This document shows, in pieces, positions 32,580 to 40,242 of a stretch of DNA of 64,000 bases. The notes below the pieces were generated by a model. The model ran no database searches and was not told the origin of the DNA. It worked only from the letters and a program-made list of their open reading frames with translations. A program made the translations under genes and the position numbers. The stretch covers positions 558,001-622,000 of the forward strand of contig NZ_QHKL01000002.1 in NCBI RefSeq assembly GCF_003947415.1. The letters are read 5' to 3'. Source of the DNA: Amycolatopsis sp. WAC 01376 (GTDB taxonomy: Bacteria; Actinomycetota; Actinomycetes; Mycobacteriales; Pseudonocardiaceae). Each line of letters starts with the position of its first letter. Position 1 is the first letter of the stretch.

Positions 32580-33766
32580 CCGTCGTCCTGTTGGAAGCCT
32601 TGACGTTCGGCCTGGGCAGGCTGGCCGACGCCGCGGCGTCGGCCGGGCGGAAACTGGTGCTGTTCACCGGAAACCGCGACATCTACCGGTACGAACTCGG
32701 CACCCTCGGGCCGGACAGGGTCGAGGTCGTCGACATCGACACCACCGACATCGCGGCCTGTGAAGCGGCGTTGCGTGCCATCCCGGACCTCGCCGGGATC
32801 ATCAACTCGACCGACACGTGGGCGCTTCCCGGCGCGGAACTCACCGCCCGGCTGGGACTGCCCGGCCCCGACGCGGCCGCCGTCCGGGTCTTGCGGGACA
32901 AGGGTGCCGTGCGCGATCTGCTGTACGAACACGGGCTCACCCGCGGCAGGCCGGTACCCGTCATGGTCGCCGAGGAACTCGGGTTTCCCTTGGTGGTCAA
33001 GGACTCTTCGGGAACGTCGTCACGCGGGGTGTGGCTCGTTCGTGACCAGGGCGAACTCGAGCGAGCCAGGTTGGAGGCGAAGGAAACGCCACTCAAAGGC
33101 CATCTGATCGCCGAACCGTATTTCGCCGGCCCGCTCTACAGTGCGGAAACCGTCACCTGGCAAGGAAGGACGCGGCTGCTCGGGATCCTCTCCCGTCAGC
33201 TGTCACCCGAACCCGTGCGACGCGAGGAGGCCGCCGCGTTCCCGGTGGCGTTCCCCGAGGCCGAATACGCCGGACTGGCCGACTGGGTCGGCCGGGTGCT
33301 CAAGGCCGCCGGACACGAGCAGGGCTTCGCGCACACCGAATTCGTGCTCACCGCCGACGGGCCGGAGGTCGTCGAGATCAACATCCGGATCGGCGGGGCG
33401 ATGCTCGGCGAGGCGCTGTGCCGGTCTTTGGACACCAACGTCTACTCCGCGATGATCGCCATGGCGCTGGGCGAGGAACCCGCCTTGCTGACCCAGGAAG
33501 CCGGTGGGGGGCCGGGGATCGCGTTCGTCCTGGCGTACCCGGCCGCGGAAGGTGTGCTGAAGGGTTGGTCGGGACTCGACAGGCTGCCCGGCCTCCCGGG
33601 CGCGCCGGAGTGGTATCCGACGGCGAGCCCCGGGGACGAGATCCGGCACCTCGCGGATCAGCGGTCCTGCACCGGGATCGTGCTGGCCGAAGGATCGACG
33701 GCGGAGCTGGCGCTGCATCGCGCGCTTGCCGCGGCGGGTGGGGTCACGCCGGTGATCGAGTCTTGA
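32576..33766 (+). CDS. ATP-grasp carboxylate-amine ligase
   Basis: A 396-residue ATP-grasp enzyme. Three parts are visible: an N-terminal Rossmann-like region (VVLLEALTFGLGRLADAAA), the ATP lid with PLVVKDSSGTSSRGV (about 138-152), and the Mg/ATP site FVLTADGPEVVEINIRIGGA in pieces (about 264-283). Such enzymes join a carboxylate to an amine through an acyl phosphate, for example in dipeptide formation. GTG 32576 overlaps the PLP-enzyme stop (GTGA). It is the last gene of the operon. Confidence 0.85.
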   Translation: MTVVLLEALTFGLGRLADAAASAGRKLVLFTGNRDIYRYELGTLGPDRVEVVDIDTTDIAACEAALRAIPDLAGIINSTDTWALPGAELTARLGLPGPDAAAVRVLRDKGAVRDLLYEHGLTRGRPVPVMVAEELGFPLVVKDSSGTSSRGVWLVRDQGELERARLEAKETPLKGHLIAEPYFAGPLYSAETVTWQGRTRLLGILSRQLSPEPVRREEAAAFPVAFPEAEYAGLADWVGRVLKAAGHEQGFAHTEFVLTADGPEVVEINIRIGGAMLGEALCRSLDTNVYSAMIAMALGEEPALLTQEAGGGPGIAFVLAYPAAEGVLKGWSGLDRLPGLPGAPEWYPTASPGDEIRHLADQRSCTGIVLAEGSTAELALHRALAAAGGVTPVIES

Positions 33767-33770
33767 GAGC

Positions 33771-33823
33771 GTCGCGAAAGCCACTTTCGGGACGCCAGGC
33801 GTCCCCAAAGTGGCTTTCGCGAC
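33771..33823. terminator. Terminator hairpin after the metallophore-like operon
   Basis: Dyad with GTCGCGAAAGCCACTTT and its complement around GGACGCCAGGCGTCC, starting four bases after the ATP-grasp stop and before the convergent lipoprotein gene. Confidence 0.65.
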
Positions 33824-33845
33824 ACAGGGCCGCGTGGAGGGTGGG

Positions 33846-34427
33846 TCAGGAGGCGGGCACGCATTTCTTGGCGGCCGCGGCGGCGGCTGCCAAGTCCGCC
33901 GTGTCCATCTTGATGGAAGCGAAGGGATCGGTTGTCTCCGTCAGCGGTTTCTGGGCCGCTTCAAGGGCTTTGAGTCCCTGGTCCAGCGCGGCCTGTCCCT
34001 TCGACGCGTCGAGCTGCCGCTTGCCGTCGGCCGCCGCGTCCCGTGCCGCGGTGTAGCGGTCCACAATGGACTTCTTGCCCTCGTCGCCGCCGGGGACCGG
34101 TGACGGGGGCAGCGCGGCCAGCTCGCTGATGACCTTGTCCGCGAGCCCGGCGCGCACGCCGAGGTCTTCGCTCAGCCAGCTCCGCGTCACTTCGACGCCC
34201 GACGCCTGTTTGCTCGCGTGATCGTTGCTGGCCTTCACATAGCCGTACAGCGCGCCGCACATCCCATCGAGCCACGCGACGGTCTTGGCGTCCGGAGTGG
34301 CGGGTGCCGAAGACGACGGGGTGGCGGTGACTGTCACAGGTGCGGCGGCAGGCGGTGGTTCACCCGAGCAGGCCGTCATCGCGAACAGGGCCACGGCAAG
34401 GGGAACGAGCAGTACTTTCGTCTTCAT
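33846..34427 (-). CDS. Putative lipoprotein, paralogue 1
   Basis: A 193-residue exported lipoprotein: signal peptide MKTKVLLVPLAVALFAMTAC with lipobox MTAC, then a Pro/Ser/Thr-rich linker and a helical domain (about 48-190) with two Cys (GMCGALYGYV and the end KKCVPAS). It is about half identical by eye to the next gene upstream on this strand, so they arose by tandem duplication. The family is unknown. Confidence 0.75.
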   Translation of the reverse strand: MKTKVLLVPLAVALFAMTACSGEPPPAAAPVTVTATPSSSAPATPDAKTVAWLDGMCGALYGYVKASNDHASKQASGVEVTRSWLSEDLGVRAGLADKVISELAALPPSPVPGGDEGKKSIVDRYTAARDAAADGKRQLDASKGQAALDQGLKALEAAQKPLTETTDPFASIKMDTADLAAAAAAAKKCVPAS

Positions 34428-34455
34428 GGAGACTCCGTTCGCGGTGAAGCTTCGG

Positions 34456-35052
34456 TCAGTGGGGAGAAGCGCAACTCTTGGCCTCGGCCGCGACGGCCAG
34501 CAGGTCCGGTGTCTCGATTTTGAGCGCGGGCAGGAGATCCGGGGTTTCCGTGACGGGCTTCTGCGTGGCGTCCATCGCCTTGACCGCGGCGTCCATGGCG
34601 GCTTCGTTGCCGGACTTCTCCAGGCGTTGCTTGCCCGCGGTCGCCGCGTCCCTCGCCGCGGCGTATCGGTCCACAAGGGACTTCTTCACCACGTCACCAC
34701 CGGGAATCGGTGACGGGGGCAGCGCGGCAAGATCGTCGACGACCTTGCCCGCGAATCCCGCGCGGATCCCGAGTTCTTCCTTCAGGGCGCCGCGGGTGAC
34801 TTCGATTCCCGACTTCTGTTTGCGTGAGTATTCGTCGTGGGCCTTCAGGTAGCCGTACACCGCGCCGCACACGCCGTCGAGCCAGGCGACGGCCTTCGGA
34901 TCGGGCGCGGCGGACGACGGTGACGGCAGTGACGACAGCGATGACGGGGTGACGGTCACTGTCGCAGGTGCGGCAGCCGGCGGCCCGCCCGAACAGGCCG
35001 AACCCGCGAACAGGGCACCCACCAGGGAAAAGAGCAGGAGTTTCGTCTTCAT
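34456..35052 (-). CDS. Putative lipoprotein, paralogue 2
   Basis: A 198-residue lipoprotein with lipobox GSAC (Cys20), a Ser/Pro linker and the same helical domain as its neighbour: AVAWLDGVCGAVYGYLKAHD, LAALPPSPIPGGD and VDRYAAARDAA. The two conserved Cys probably form a disulphide. A strong ribosome site (GGAGGGAG) precedes the ATG. It is first in a two-gene operon with paralogue 1, 28 bases away. No function can be given. Confidence 0.75.
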   Translation of the reverse strand: MKTKLLLFSLVGALFAGSACSGGPPAAAPATVTVTPSSLSSLPSPSSAAPDPKAVAWLDGVCGAVYGYLKAHDEYSRKQKSGIEVTRGALKEELGIRAGFAGKVVDDLAALPPSPIPGGDVVKKSLVDRYAAARDAATAGKQRLEKSGNEAAMDAAVKAMDATQKPVTETPDLLPALKIETPDLLAVAAEAKSCASPH

Positions 35053-35101
35053 CGGATCTCCCTCCGGGGTGAACACGCACCGGAGGGCCCCCGGGTTGCC
35101 C

Positions 35102-35719
35102 TCAGTCGCAGTGCCCCATGAGCCGCGCGAGTTCGCCGGGCAGCAACGGCGGTTCCGGCAGCGGGCTCGCGGCCGTGGCCCGCATGCCGTCGAGCAGGAG
35201 TGCGAGGTGGCGGCGCCAGGCCTCCGGGCGCACGGCCGCGGTCGCCTCGACGGTGCGCGCGATGCCCCAGGTCACGAAGGCCATGTCCTCAAGGGTGAAG
35301 TCGGCGCGCAGGTCACCGCTTTCCTTGGCTCGCTCGACGATCTTGGTCATGAGTTCGTAGCCGCGTTCGAGATCTTCGGTCTGCGGCGGACGCGTCGAGG
35401 CGAGTTCGTTGTAACCGCGATCGGCGGCCTGGAGTTCGCAGATCCGTTCGGCGAAGTACGTCAGCCCGGCCCAGGCGTCGTCGAGGGAGAGCGCGTGTTC
35501 GGCCAGTTTCGCGACGGTCGCGGTCCGGTCGGCGAATACGGCGTTCACCAGATCCGCGCGCTGGGGGAAGTGGTTGTACAGGGTGCCGATGCTGACACCT
35601 GCCGTCTTCGCGATCTCTTCGAGCGGGACGTCGAGGCCGCGCACCGCGTAGAGCCCTCGCGCGGCTCGCACCAGCAGGTCACGGTTGCGCTGGGCGTCCT
35701 TCCGCAGCGGTTTGGCCAT
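35102..35719 (-). CDS. TetR family transcriptional regulator
   Basis: A 205-residue TetR repressor. The helix-turn-helix is VPLEEIAKTAGVSIGTLYNHFPQRADLV in pieces (about 31-58) with the ligand domain after residue 70. It diverges from the SDR gene at 35805 across 85 bp containing two matching 22-bp dyads, so it almost certainly represses the SDR gene and itself. Confidence 0.88.
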   Translation of the reverse strand: MAKPLRKDAQRNRDLLVRAARGLYAVRGLDVPLEEIAKTAGVSIGTLYNHFPQRADLVNAVFADRTATVAKLAEHALSLDDAWAGLTYFAERICELQAADRGYNELASTRPPQTEDLERGYELMTKIVERAKESGDLRADFTLEDMAFVTWGIARTVEATAAVRPEAWRRHLALLLDGMRATAASPLPEPPLLPGELARLMGHCD

Positions 35720-35734
35720 GACGCCATCGTAGTC

Positions 35735-35786
35735 AAGTTGAAGGCTCCCTCAAGTTACGGGTATAAGTTGAGAGGAGCCTCAACTT
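35735..35786. promoter_or_regulatory. Twin TetR operators
   Basis: Two 22-bp dyads 30 bp apart: 35735-35756 (AAGTTGAA, six bases, CTCAAGTT) and 35765-35786 (AAGTTGAG-N6-CTCAACTT, perfect arms). They fill the gap between the divergent TetR and SDR genes. Confidence 0.75.
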
Positions 35787-35804
35787 AATTCTTCTGGAGG
35801 AACC

Positions 35805-36509
35805 ATGACCAAGACGTTCGCGGTCTTCGGCGCCGGACCGGTGCTGGGACTTTCGCTCGCGCGTCGCTTCGGCCGCGAGGGTTTCCGTATCGCCCTCGTC
35901 GCGCGCACCACCGAGAACCTCGACGCGCTCGTCGCCGAACTCGCCGAGGACGGCATCGAAGCGAGCGGGTTCGTCGCCGACGTCTACGAGCCCGAACAGC
36001 TCGCGGCCGCCGTCACCGCCATCGGCCGCATCGATGCGGTGGCGTTCAATCCCGGCGGCGGGACCATGGGTGAGGGCATCGTGCCGGTGCTCGACGTTGA
36101 TCCGGAGAACCTCCGGCTCATCCTCGACCGCTTCCTGGTGTCCGCGGTGGCGCTGGTGCGGGCCGTGCTGCCGGGCATGACCGAACGTCGCGACGGCGCG
36201 ATCCTGTTCACCGCCGGGCAATCCGGTCTGCACCCGGCGCCCTTCCTCGGCAACGTCGGCATGGCGCAGGCCGCGCTGCGGAACTACTTCCTCAACCTGA
36301 ACGCCGTGCTCGCCGAGAAGGGCGTCTACGCCGGAGCCGTCAACGTCGGCGCGTTCATCGAGGGCAGTGTGCCGCATCGGCAGACCACGTCGTTCCCGCT
36401 GGACTTCGAGCCCGAGGTGATCCACCCGGACGTCTTCGCCGATGCCTTCTGGAAGCTCTACGAGACGCGCGAAGCTCCCGAAGCGCTGGTCGGTTCGTTC
36501 GGGAGGTGA
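35805..36509 (+). CDS. SDR family oxidoreductase, TetR-controlled
   Basis: A 234-residue SDR. The cofactor loop is FGAGPVLGLSLARRFG (about 7-22), an atypical GxGxxxG form, and the usual Asn-Ala-Gly motif is FNPGGG. The active-site Tyr-x3-Lys is not obvious: where it would be, the sequence reads GNVGMAQAALRNYF, so the enzyme may be non-classical or inactive. ATG 35805 has GGAGG. The substrate is unknown; it is inducible through the divergent TetR. Confidence 0.8.
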   Translation: MTKTFAVFGAGPVLGLSLARRFGREGFRIALVARTTENLDALVAELAEDGIEASGFVADVYEPEQLAAAVTAIGRIDAVAFNPGGGTMGEGIVPVLDVDPENLRLILDRFLVSAVALVRAVLPGMTERRDGAILFTAGQSGLHPAPFLGNVGMAQAALRNYFLNLNAVLAEKGVYAGAVNVGAFIEGSVPHRQTTSFPLDFEPEVIHPDVFADAFWKLYETREAPEALVGSFGR

Positions 36510-36510
36510 C

Positions 36511-36803
36511 CTACTTTTCGATGGCGTAGGCCTCGATCTCGACCTTCATCTTCGGGTCGAGCAACGCCGAGACCTCGAGTTCGGCGTCCTTGATATCGGT
36601 CACGTAGGTGACCGTGCGGACCACCGCGACCAGACTCGAACCGGCGTCCCGCAGCGCGGTCTCGATGATCGAAAGCACGGCCGTGGCTGCTCGTACGCGT
36701 CGCCCGAACGCGCGGGTTCCCGTGCCGTCGTCCCGGAAACGTGGATGTGCTCGCCGACGCGCACCGCCCGGCTGTAGCCGAAGACCCGCTCGAACGAAAG
36801 CAC
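36511..36803 (-). pseudogene. RidA/YjgF-like gene, frameshifted and internally deleted
   Basis: Reading from GTG 36803, the frame gives FERVFGYSRAVRVGEHIHVSGTTA, a good RidA-family N-terminus. Near 36684-36690 the frame must shift by one base to continue as VLSIIETALRDAGSSLVAVV, then VTYVTDIKDAELEVSALLDPKMKVEIEAYAIEK in pieces, ending at TAG 36511. About 20 residues normally between the VTD and DPKMKVEIE parts are absent. A single sequencing error could explain the shift but not the deletion, so it is called a pseudogene. Confidence 0.7.
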
Positions 36804-36806
36804 AAA

Positions 36807-36838
36807 GCGGCCCCGTACCGAAACCGGTACGGGGCCGC
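36807..36838. terminator. Terminator after the type VII-like gene set
   Basis: Perfect 14-bp dyad (GCGGCCCCGTACCG / complement) with a 4-base loop, 6 bases after the stop of the gene at 36845 on the minus strand. Confidence 0.7.
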
Positions 36839-36844
36839 CAGTGT

Positions 36845-38086
36845 TCACTTCGCTTCGTCGCCCTCCGGCGGCTTCTCGTTCACGGCGGGCGGGATGGCCT
36901 TCGTCAGCTCGACGATGGTCTTCCCGGCCATGCCGGAAGCGCCGTAGGTCGGGTCGCTGAGGATCTTGGTCGTCTTCTCGATCGCGTCCGCCACCTTCGG
37001 GAACCTCTTGTGCAGGTCGCCGATCGGGAAGCTGTTCCAGTAGTCGAACCGCTTCAAGATGTCGGCCGCCTCGGGGCGCCCCTCCAGCACCTTCGTCAGC
37101 TTCTCGCGCACGACCCGGAGGGGCATGTCGCTGAGCTTTTCCCGAGGGGGCTTGGGCGTGGCTTCCGGAGTGGTGTCGGACGGTTTGGCGGGCGGGCCTT
37201 CGATCGGCTTCTTGCCGCCGGGCATCGGTGTCCCGCCGGCGGGTTTCGGTTTGGGCAGCGTGACCTTGCCGCCGCCGAGGGTCAGCTTCACGACGTCGTC
37301 CGCCGCCCCGCGCGTCTTGGCCAGGATCTTGATCATCTCGGCGAGCTTCTTGGCCGTGTCGGCGATCTGCTTGGCGATCTTGGCGATCGCCACCCCGACC
37401 GTGGTCATGATGGAGGCGATCGCCGCGATGATCGAACCGCCGAAGGTGATGGGCGCCAGCGCCACCGCCACGATCGCGGCCTTGAGGATGCCCGCCAGCG
37501 TCATGGCGATGATGTCGCGGACGATGCCGCGGACCGCGCCGATGACGGCACCGGCGATCCCCATCTGCTTGCCCGCGAAATTGACGTACTCGGCGAGCGC
37601 GTCGATCTGGGCGGCGACGCCCTCCATGTCGGCGCGGAACTTGTCGGCGGCCTCGCCGTCCCACTTCTCCATGAACTTCTTGGTGGCGGCCGCGTGATCC
37701 TCCGACCACTCCTTCACGGCCTTGCCCTCGTTGTAGATCGCCGTCTTGGCCGCCTCGATGCCCTTCGGGTCACCCATCAGGAAGTCCAGCGGCCAGCGGA
37801 AGATGACGATGTGCTCGATCAGCCAGCCGATCCCGGCGGTGAGCAGCGACCCGATCGGGTCGACGACCATGCCGAGGACCTCGATCGCCATCCCCGCCGA
37901 GGCCAGCCCGATGCTGAGGCTGTCGCCGTCGTCGACGGCCTTCTTCAGTGAGAACGCGGAATCGAAGAAGCCCGCGCCCGCGGTGTCCCCGCTGCCCGCG
38001 AGGAAGCTGCGGTTCTCGTCCTTGAAGTCGTCGGCCTTGGTCCCGGTGGCGTTCCCGAAGTCGTTCGGGCGGTACTCGTCGCTCAC
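36845..38086 (-). CDS. Type VII secretion-associated WXG-like protein with hydrophobic and Pro-rich parts
   Basis: A 413-residue protein, third gene of a coupled set. The N-terminal half includes a hydrophobic stretch (about 60-105) and a WXG100-like helical hairpin (EWSEDHAAATKKFMEKWDGEAADKF in pieces, about 127-160, then AEYVNFAGKQMG). A long hydrophobic Ala/Ile region follows (about 185-235), then a Pro/Lys-rich linker (about 285-325) and a small C-terminal domain with FDYWNSFPIGDLHKRFP. It may be a secreted ESX substrate or effector; the C-terminal domain is not recognised. Confidence 0.65.
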   Translation of the reverse strand: MSDEYRPNDFGNATGTKADDFKDENRSFLAGSGDTAGAGFFDSAFSLKKAVDDGDSLSIGLASAGMAIEVLGMVVDPIGSLLTAGIGWLIEHIVIFRWPLDFLMGDPKGIEAAKTAIYNEGKAVKEWSEDHAAATKKFMEKWDGEAADKFRADMEGVAAQIDALAEYVNFAGKQMGIAGAVIGAVRGIVRDIIAMTLAGILKAAIVAVALAPITFGGSIIAAIASIMTTVGVAIAKIAKQIADTAKKLAEMIKILAKTRGAADDVVKLTLGGGKVTLPKPKPAGGTPMPGGKKPIEGPPAKPSDTTPEATPKPPREKLSDMPLRVVREKLTKVLEGRPEAADILKRFDYWNSFPIGDLHKRFPKVADAIEKTTKILSDPTYGASGMAGKTIVELTKAIPPAVNEKPPEGDEAK

Positions 38087-38418
38087 TTGACCTTCACCTC
38101 GTCGATGCCCTTGCCTGCGTCGGTGATCAGCTTCTCCGCCTCCTGCTCGTTGGCGTCGTACTTCTTCGCGGCCTCGCGCACCCTGTCCGAGAACTCCTGC
38201 ACGTTCTCCGAGTACTTGTTCAGGTGGTCCCGTGCCTTCCCGCAGTGCATGCTCGCGCCGGCACCGTAGATCTGGCCGCCGAAGATGCCGAAGATGCCGG
38301 GATCCCCGACACAGCCGCCCACCATGCCGGCGCTCTTCCGCAGCGCGTCCTCGAGTTTGTCGAGGTGACCGGCGAACTCGTTCAGGGCTTCCGTCTTGAC
38401 ACCGAATCCGCTCACCAC
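38083..38418 (-). CDS. ESX/WXG100-like secretion target
   Basis: A 111-residue helical protein of the length and layout of ESX-type targets found in Amycolatopsis-like genomes: MVSGFGVKTEALNEFAGHLDKLED, a Gly-rich centre (GIFGIFGGQIYGAG) and a charged C-terminal helix. No canonical WXG is present; the GIFGG turn may replace it. Start GTG 38415 or 38418 overlaps the YbaB stop, and its stop overlaps the next gene (ATGA), so all three are co-translated. Confidence 0.68.
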   Translation of the reverse strand: MVSGFGVKTEALNEFAGHLDKLEDALRKSAGMVGGCVGDPGIFGIFGGQIYGAGASMHCGKARDHLNKYSENVQEFSDRVREAAKKYDANEQEAEKLITDAGKGIDEVKVK

Positions 38419-38990
38419 GGGCTCATTTCATCGTCGTCGGGGGTGGCCGGTCGCCGGGGTCGCGGCGCCGGGGGGTTCGGCGGCCGCACGGGACGGCCCG
38501 GCTGCGGCGGCATCGGGGGGCCTGCCTGCGGCGGGGGCGGCGGCGGCCGGAAGCCCGCCTGCGGACGCGGGTCCTCGTGGTGCGCCTCGGGAGCCCACTT
38601 GTCCTGCTCGGGGTTCTCCGGGGCGTCTTCCTCGTCCTCGACCTTCGGCAGGAACGTGCGGACCAGCTCGGCGGCCTCGTCGTTGCCGTTGATCTCGGTG
38701 TACGACTCCGTGACCTTCTCCACGGTCTTGCGCTGGGCCTCGCGCACCGTCTGCATGACCAGGGAGGAGAGCCGCGCGGGTCCCAGCGCGGTGGCCCGGT
38801 TGCCGAACTCGATCGCGCTCAGCGAGCCGTTGGCCTCGACGGTCACCGTCACCGAGCCGTCGGCGGACCGCACCGTGGACGCGGAGGAGGTGAACGCGGC
38901 TGTCAGGGCTTCGGCTTTTTCCTGGAGTTTCTTGGCCTCTCGCTCCAAAAGAAGCGCGAAGTCCTCACCTGCGTCGAAATTGGGTTGCAT
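38412..38990 (-). CDS. YbaB/EbfC family protein with Pro-rich tail
   Basis: A 192-residue protein. Residues 1-105 match the YbaB/EbfC nucleoid-associated fold (helix, then SVTVTVEANGSLSAIEFG strands, then a long helix RLSSLVMQTVREAQRKTVEKV in pieces). Residues 115-192 are Pro-rich and acidic, probably disordered. In actinobacteria such proteins are often first in small ESX-like operons, as here, and may be a chaperone or scaffold for the secreted partner. Confidence 0.78.
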   Translation of the reverse strand: MQPNFDAGEDFALLLEREAKKLQEKAEALTAAFTSSASTVRSADGSVTVTVEANGSLSAIEFGNRATALGPARLSSLVMQTVREAQRKTVEKVTESYTEINGNDEAAELVRTFLPKVEDEEDAPENPEQDKWAPEAHHEDPRPQAGFRPPPPPPQAGPPMPPQPGRPVRPPNPPAPRPRRPATPDDDEMSPW

Positions 38991-39168
38991 GCGTCGCCTT
39001 GGCTCGGTTCGGATGGGGTGCGAGGTCGACGAGGCGCTCCGCGGAACTGCCAGAGATCGTCACGTATCGTTACCATCGCGCGGGTGTTCGGACAACCCGG
39101 ATGATCAGGGATTGCCCGAAAGGTCCTCCTGTGGTGGTAGTTCGGGCCAGAGCCTGGAAGGAACCGCG

Positions 39169-39642
39169 ATGGGAACCGGACCGGTCGTGCGGGACGCCGA
39201 TCGAGACGACGTCATGGCCATCTGCCGCTTCGGCGAGGAACACGTCCGAGCCCATTACACGCCACTGATCGGCGAAGAAGCCGCTGCCCTGCAGGTGCGG
39301 ATGTGGTGGAACGAGACGAACGTCGCTGGCGCCGTCGCCCGCGGTTCGGTGGTGGTCGCCGACGACGGCGGGCACCTGGTGGGCGTCGGACAGCGCGGAC
39401 TCGACGGTGCCGAGCACGTGATCTACAAGCTGTACGTGCACCCTCGTCACCGAGGTGGCGGGTTGGGCAGGCGGCTGCTCGACGTCCTCATCGGACAGTT
39501 GCCGCCGGGCACCGAACGGTTGTACATCGAACATTTCGTGGCCAACGAACGTGCGGGAGCCTTCTACGAGCGCGAGGGTTTCAGGGTGGAGCGGATCGAT
39601 GCTGGGCTCGGTGTGGTTTGGCGAGTCCGCGATCTTCGCTAG
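39169..39642 (+). CDS. GNAT family N-acetyltransferase
   Basis: A 157-residue acetyltransferase. The acetyl-CoA loop is YKLYVHPRHRGGGLGRRLLDVL in pieces (about 86-107) and the closing motif is NERAGAFYEREGFRVERI. ATG 39169 has a good GGAAGGA; a longer frame reaching back to 38224 is antisense to the ESX-like genes and is rejected. Its stop overlaps that of the convergent kinase gene. Confidence 0.84.
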   Translation: MGTGPVVRDADRDDVMAICRFGEEHVRAHYTPLIGEEAAALQVRMWWNETNVAGAVARGSVVVADDGGHLVGVGQRGLDGAEHVIYKLYVHPRHRGGGLGRRLLDVLIGQLPPGTERLYIEHFVANERAGAFYEREGFRVERIDAGLGVVWRVRDLR

Positions 39643-40220
39643 CGGAGGTTCCGGGCCAGGGGGCCGTCGAGCCAGCGATCGACCTGGCGCTGACCCCGCA
39701 GGCGGACGACGACGAGGTCCGGATACCGGTTCTCGGCGATGACCTTGTGCACGCGAGCGCGCAGGATCGAATGGTAGCGCCAGGCGAGCTTGACGATGTG
39801 GTCGTCGTCGGTGAAGAACGTGTACAGAGGGCCTTCGACGTTGCCGCCGGCGATCTTCGAGCCGCGCCCCACACGACGTTTCAGCGTCCGGACGACCGTG
39901 CGTGCCACGGTCAGGGCGCGGGGATGATCGAGCCAGACGAGGACGTCCGACCGCTCGGTCATCCGCTCCCGAACCTCTTCGCCCTGCCATTCGATGGCCC
40001 ACTCGTCGCCGGTGAGGAATTCCAGGACGTCGGCCTGCCAGGTCTCCCGCACCGTCCAGCCCGGCGCGTGGAAGAAGGACTCGAACTCGACGAACGGCAA
40101 CTCCATGCGCTCGCACAGGGTTCGCGCCAGCGTCGACTTGCCGGATCCGGCGGGACCCGCCACCGCGACCCGCCGGATCCGGCGTCCGGGAAGAGCGTCG
40201 TCCGGCCCGATGATCTCCAT
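39639..40220 (-). CDS. P-loop kinase-like protein (adenylate-kinase/FlaR type)
   Basis: A 193-residue P-loop protein. Walker A is VAVAGPAGSGKSTLARTLC in pieces (about 18-34), and the middle has WTVRETWQADVLEFL and DVLVWLDHPRALTVARTVVRTL in pieces, typical of small kinases annotated as topology-modulation or adenylate-kinase-like. The natural substrate is unknown. ATG 40220 is chosen over an in-frame ATG at 40274. Confidence 0.78.
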   Translation of the reverse strand: MEIIGPDDALPGRRIRRVAVAGPAGSGKSTLARTLCERMELPFVEFESFFHAPGWTVRETWQADVLEFLTGDEWAIEWQGEEVRERMTERSDVLVWLDHPRALTVARTVVRTLKRRVGRGSKIAGGNVEGPLYTFFTDDDHIVKLAWRYHSILRARVHKVIAENRYPDLVVVRLRGQRQVDRWLDGPLARNLR

Positions 40221-40242
40221 GCCGTGAGCATAGGGACCATCG

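Noticed and set aside
28665..33766. EDDS biosynthesis cluster
   Set aside because: The SbnA-like enzyme and Amycolatopsis-like background suggested it, but no ornithine-cyclodeaminase-like or lyase-type partner gene is present and an ATP-grasp gene is; the set differs.
38224..39168. Long N-terminal extension of the GNAT gene at 39169
   Set aside because: It is antisense to the YbaB and ESX-like genes; ATG 39169 has a good ribosome site and a normal GNAT start.
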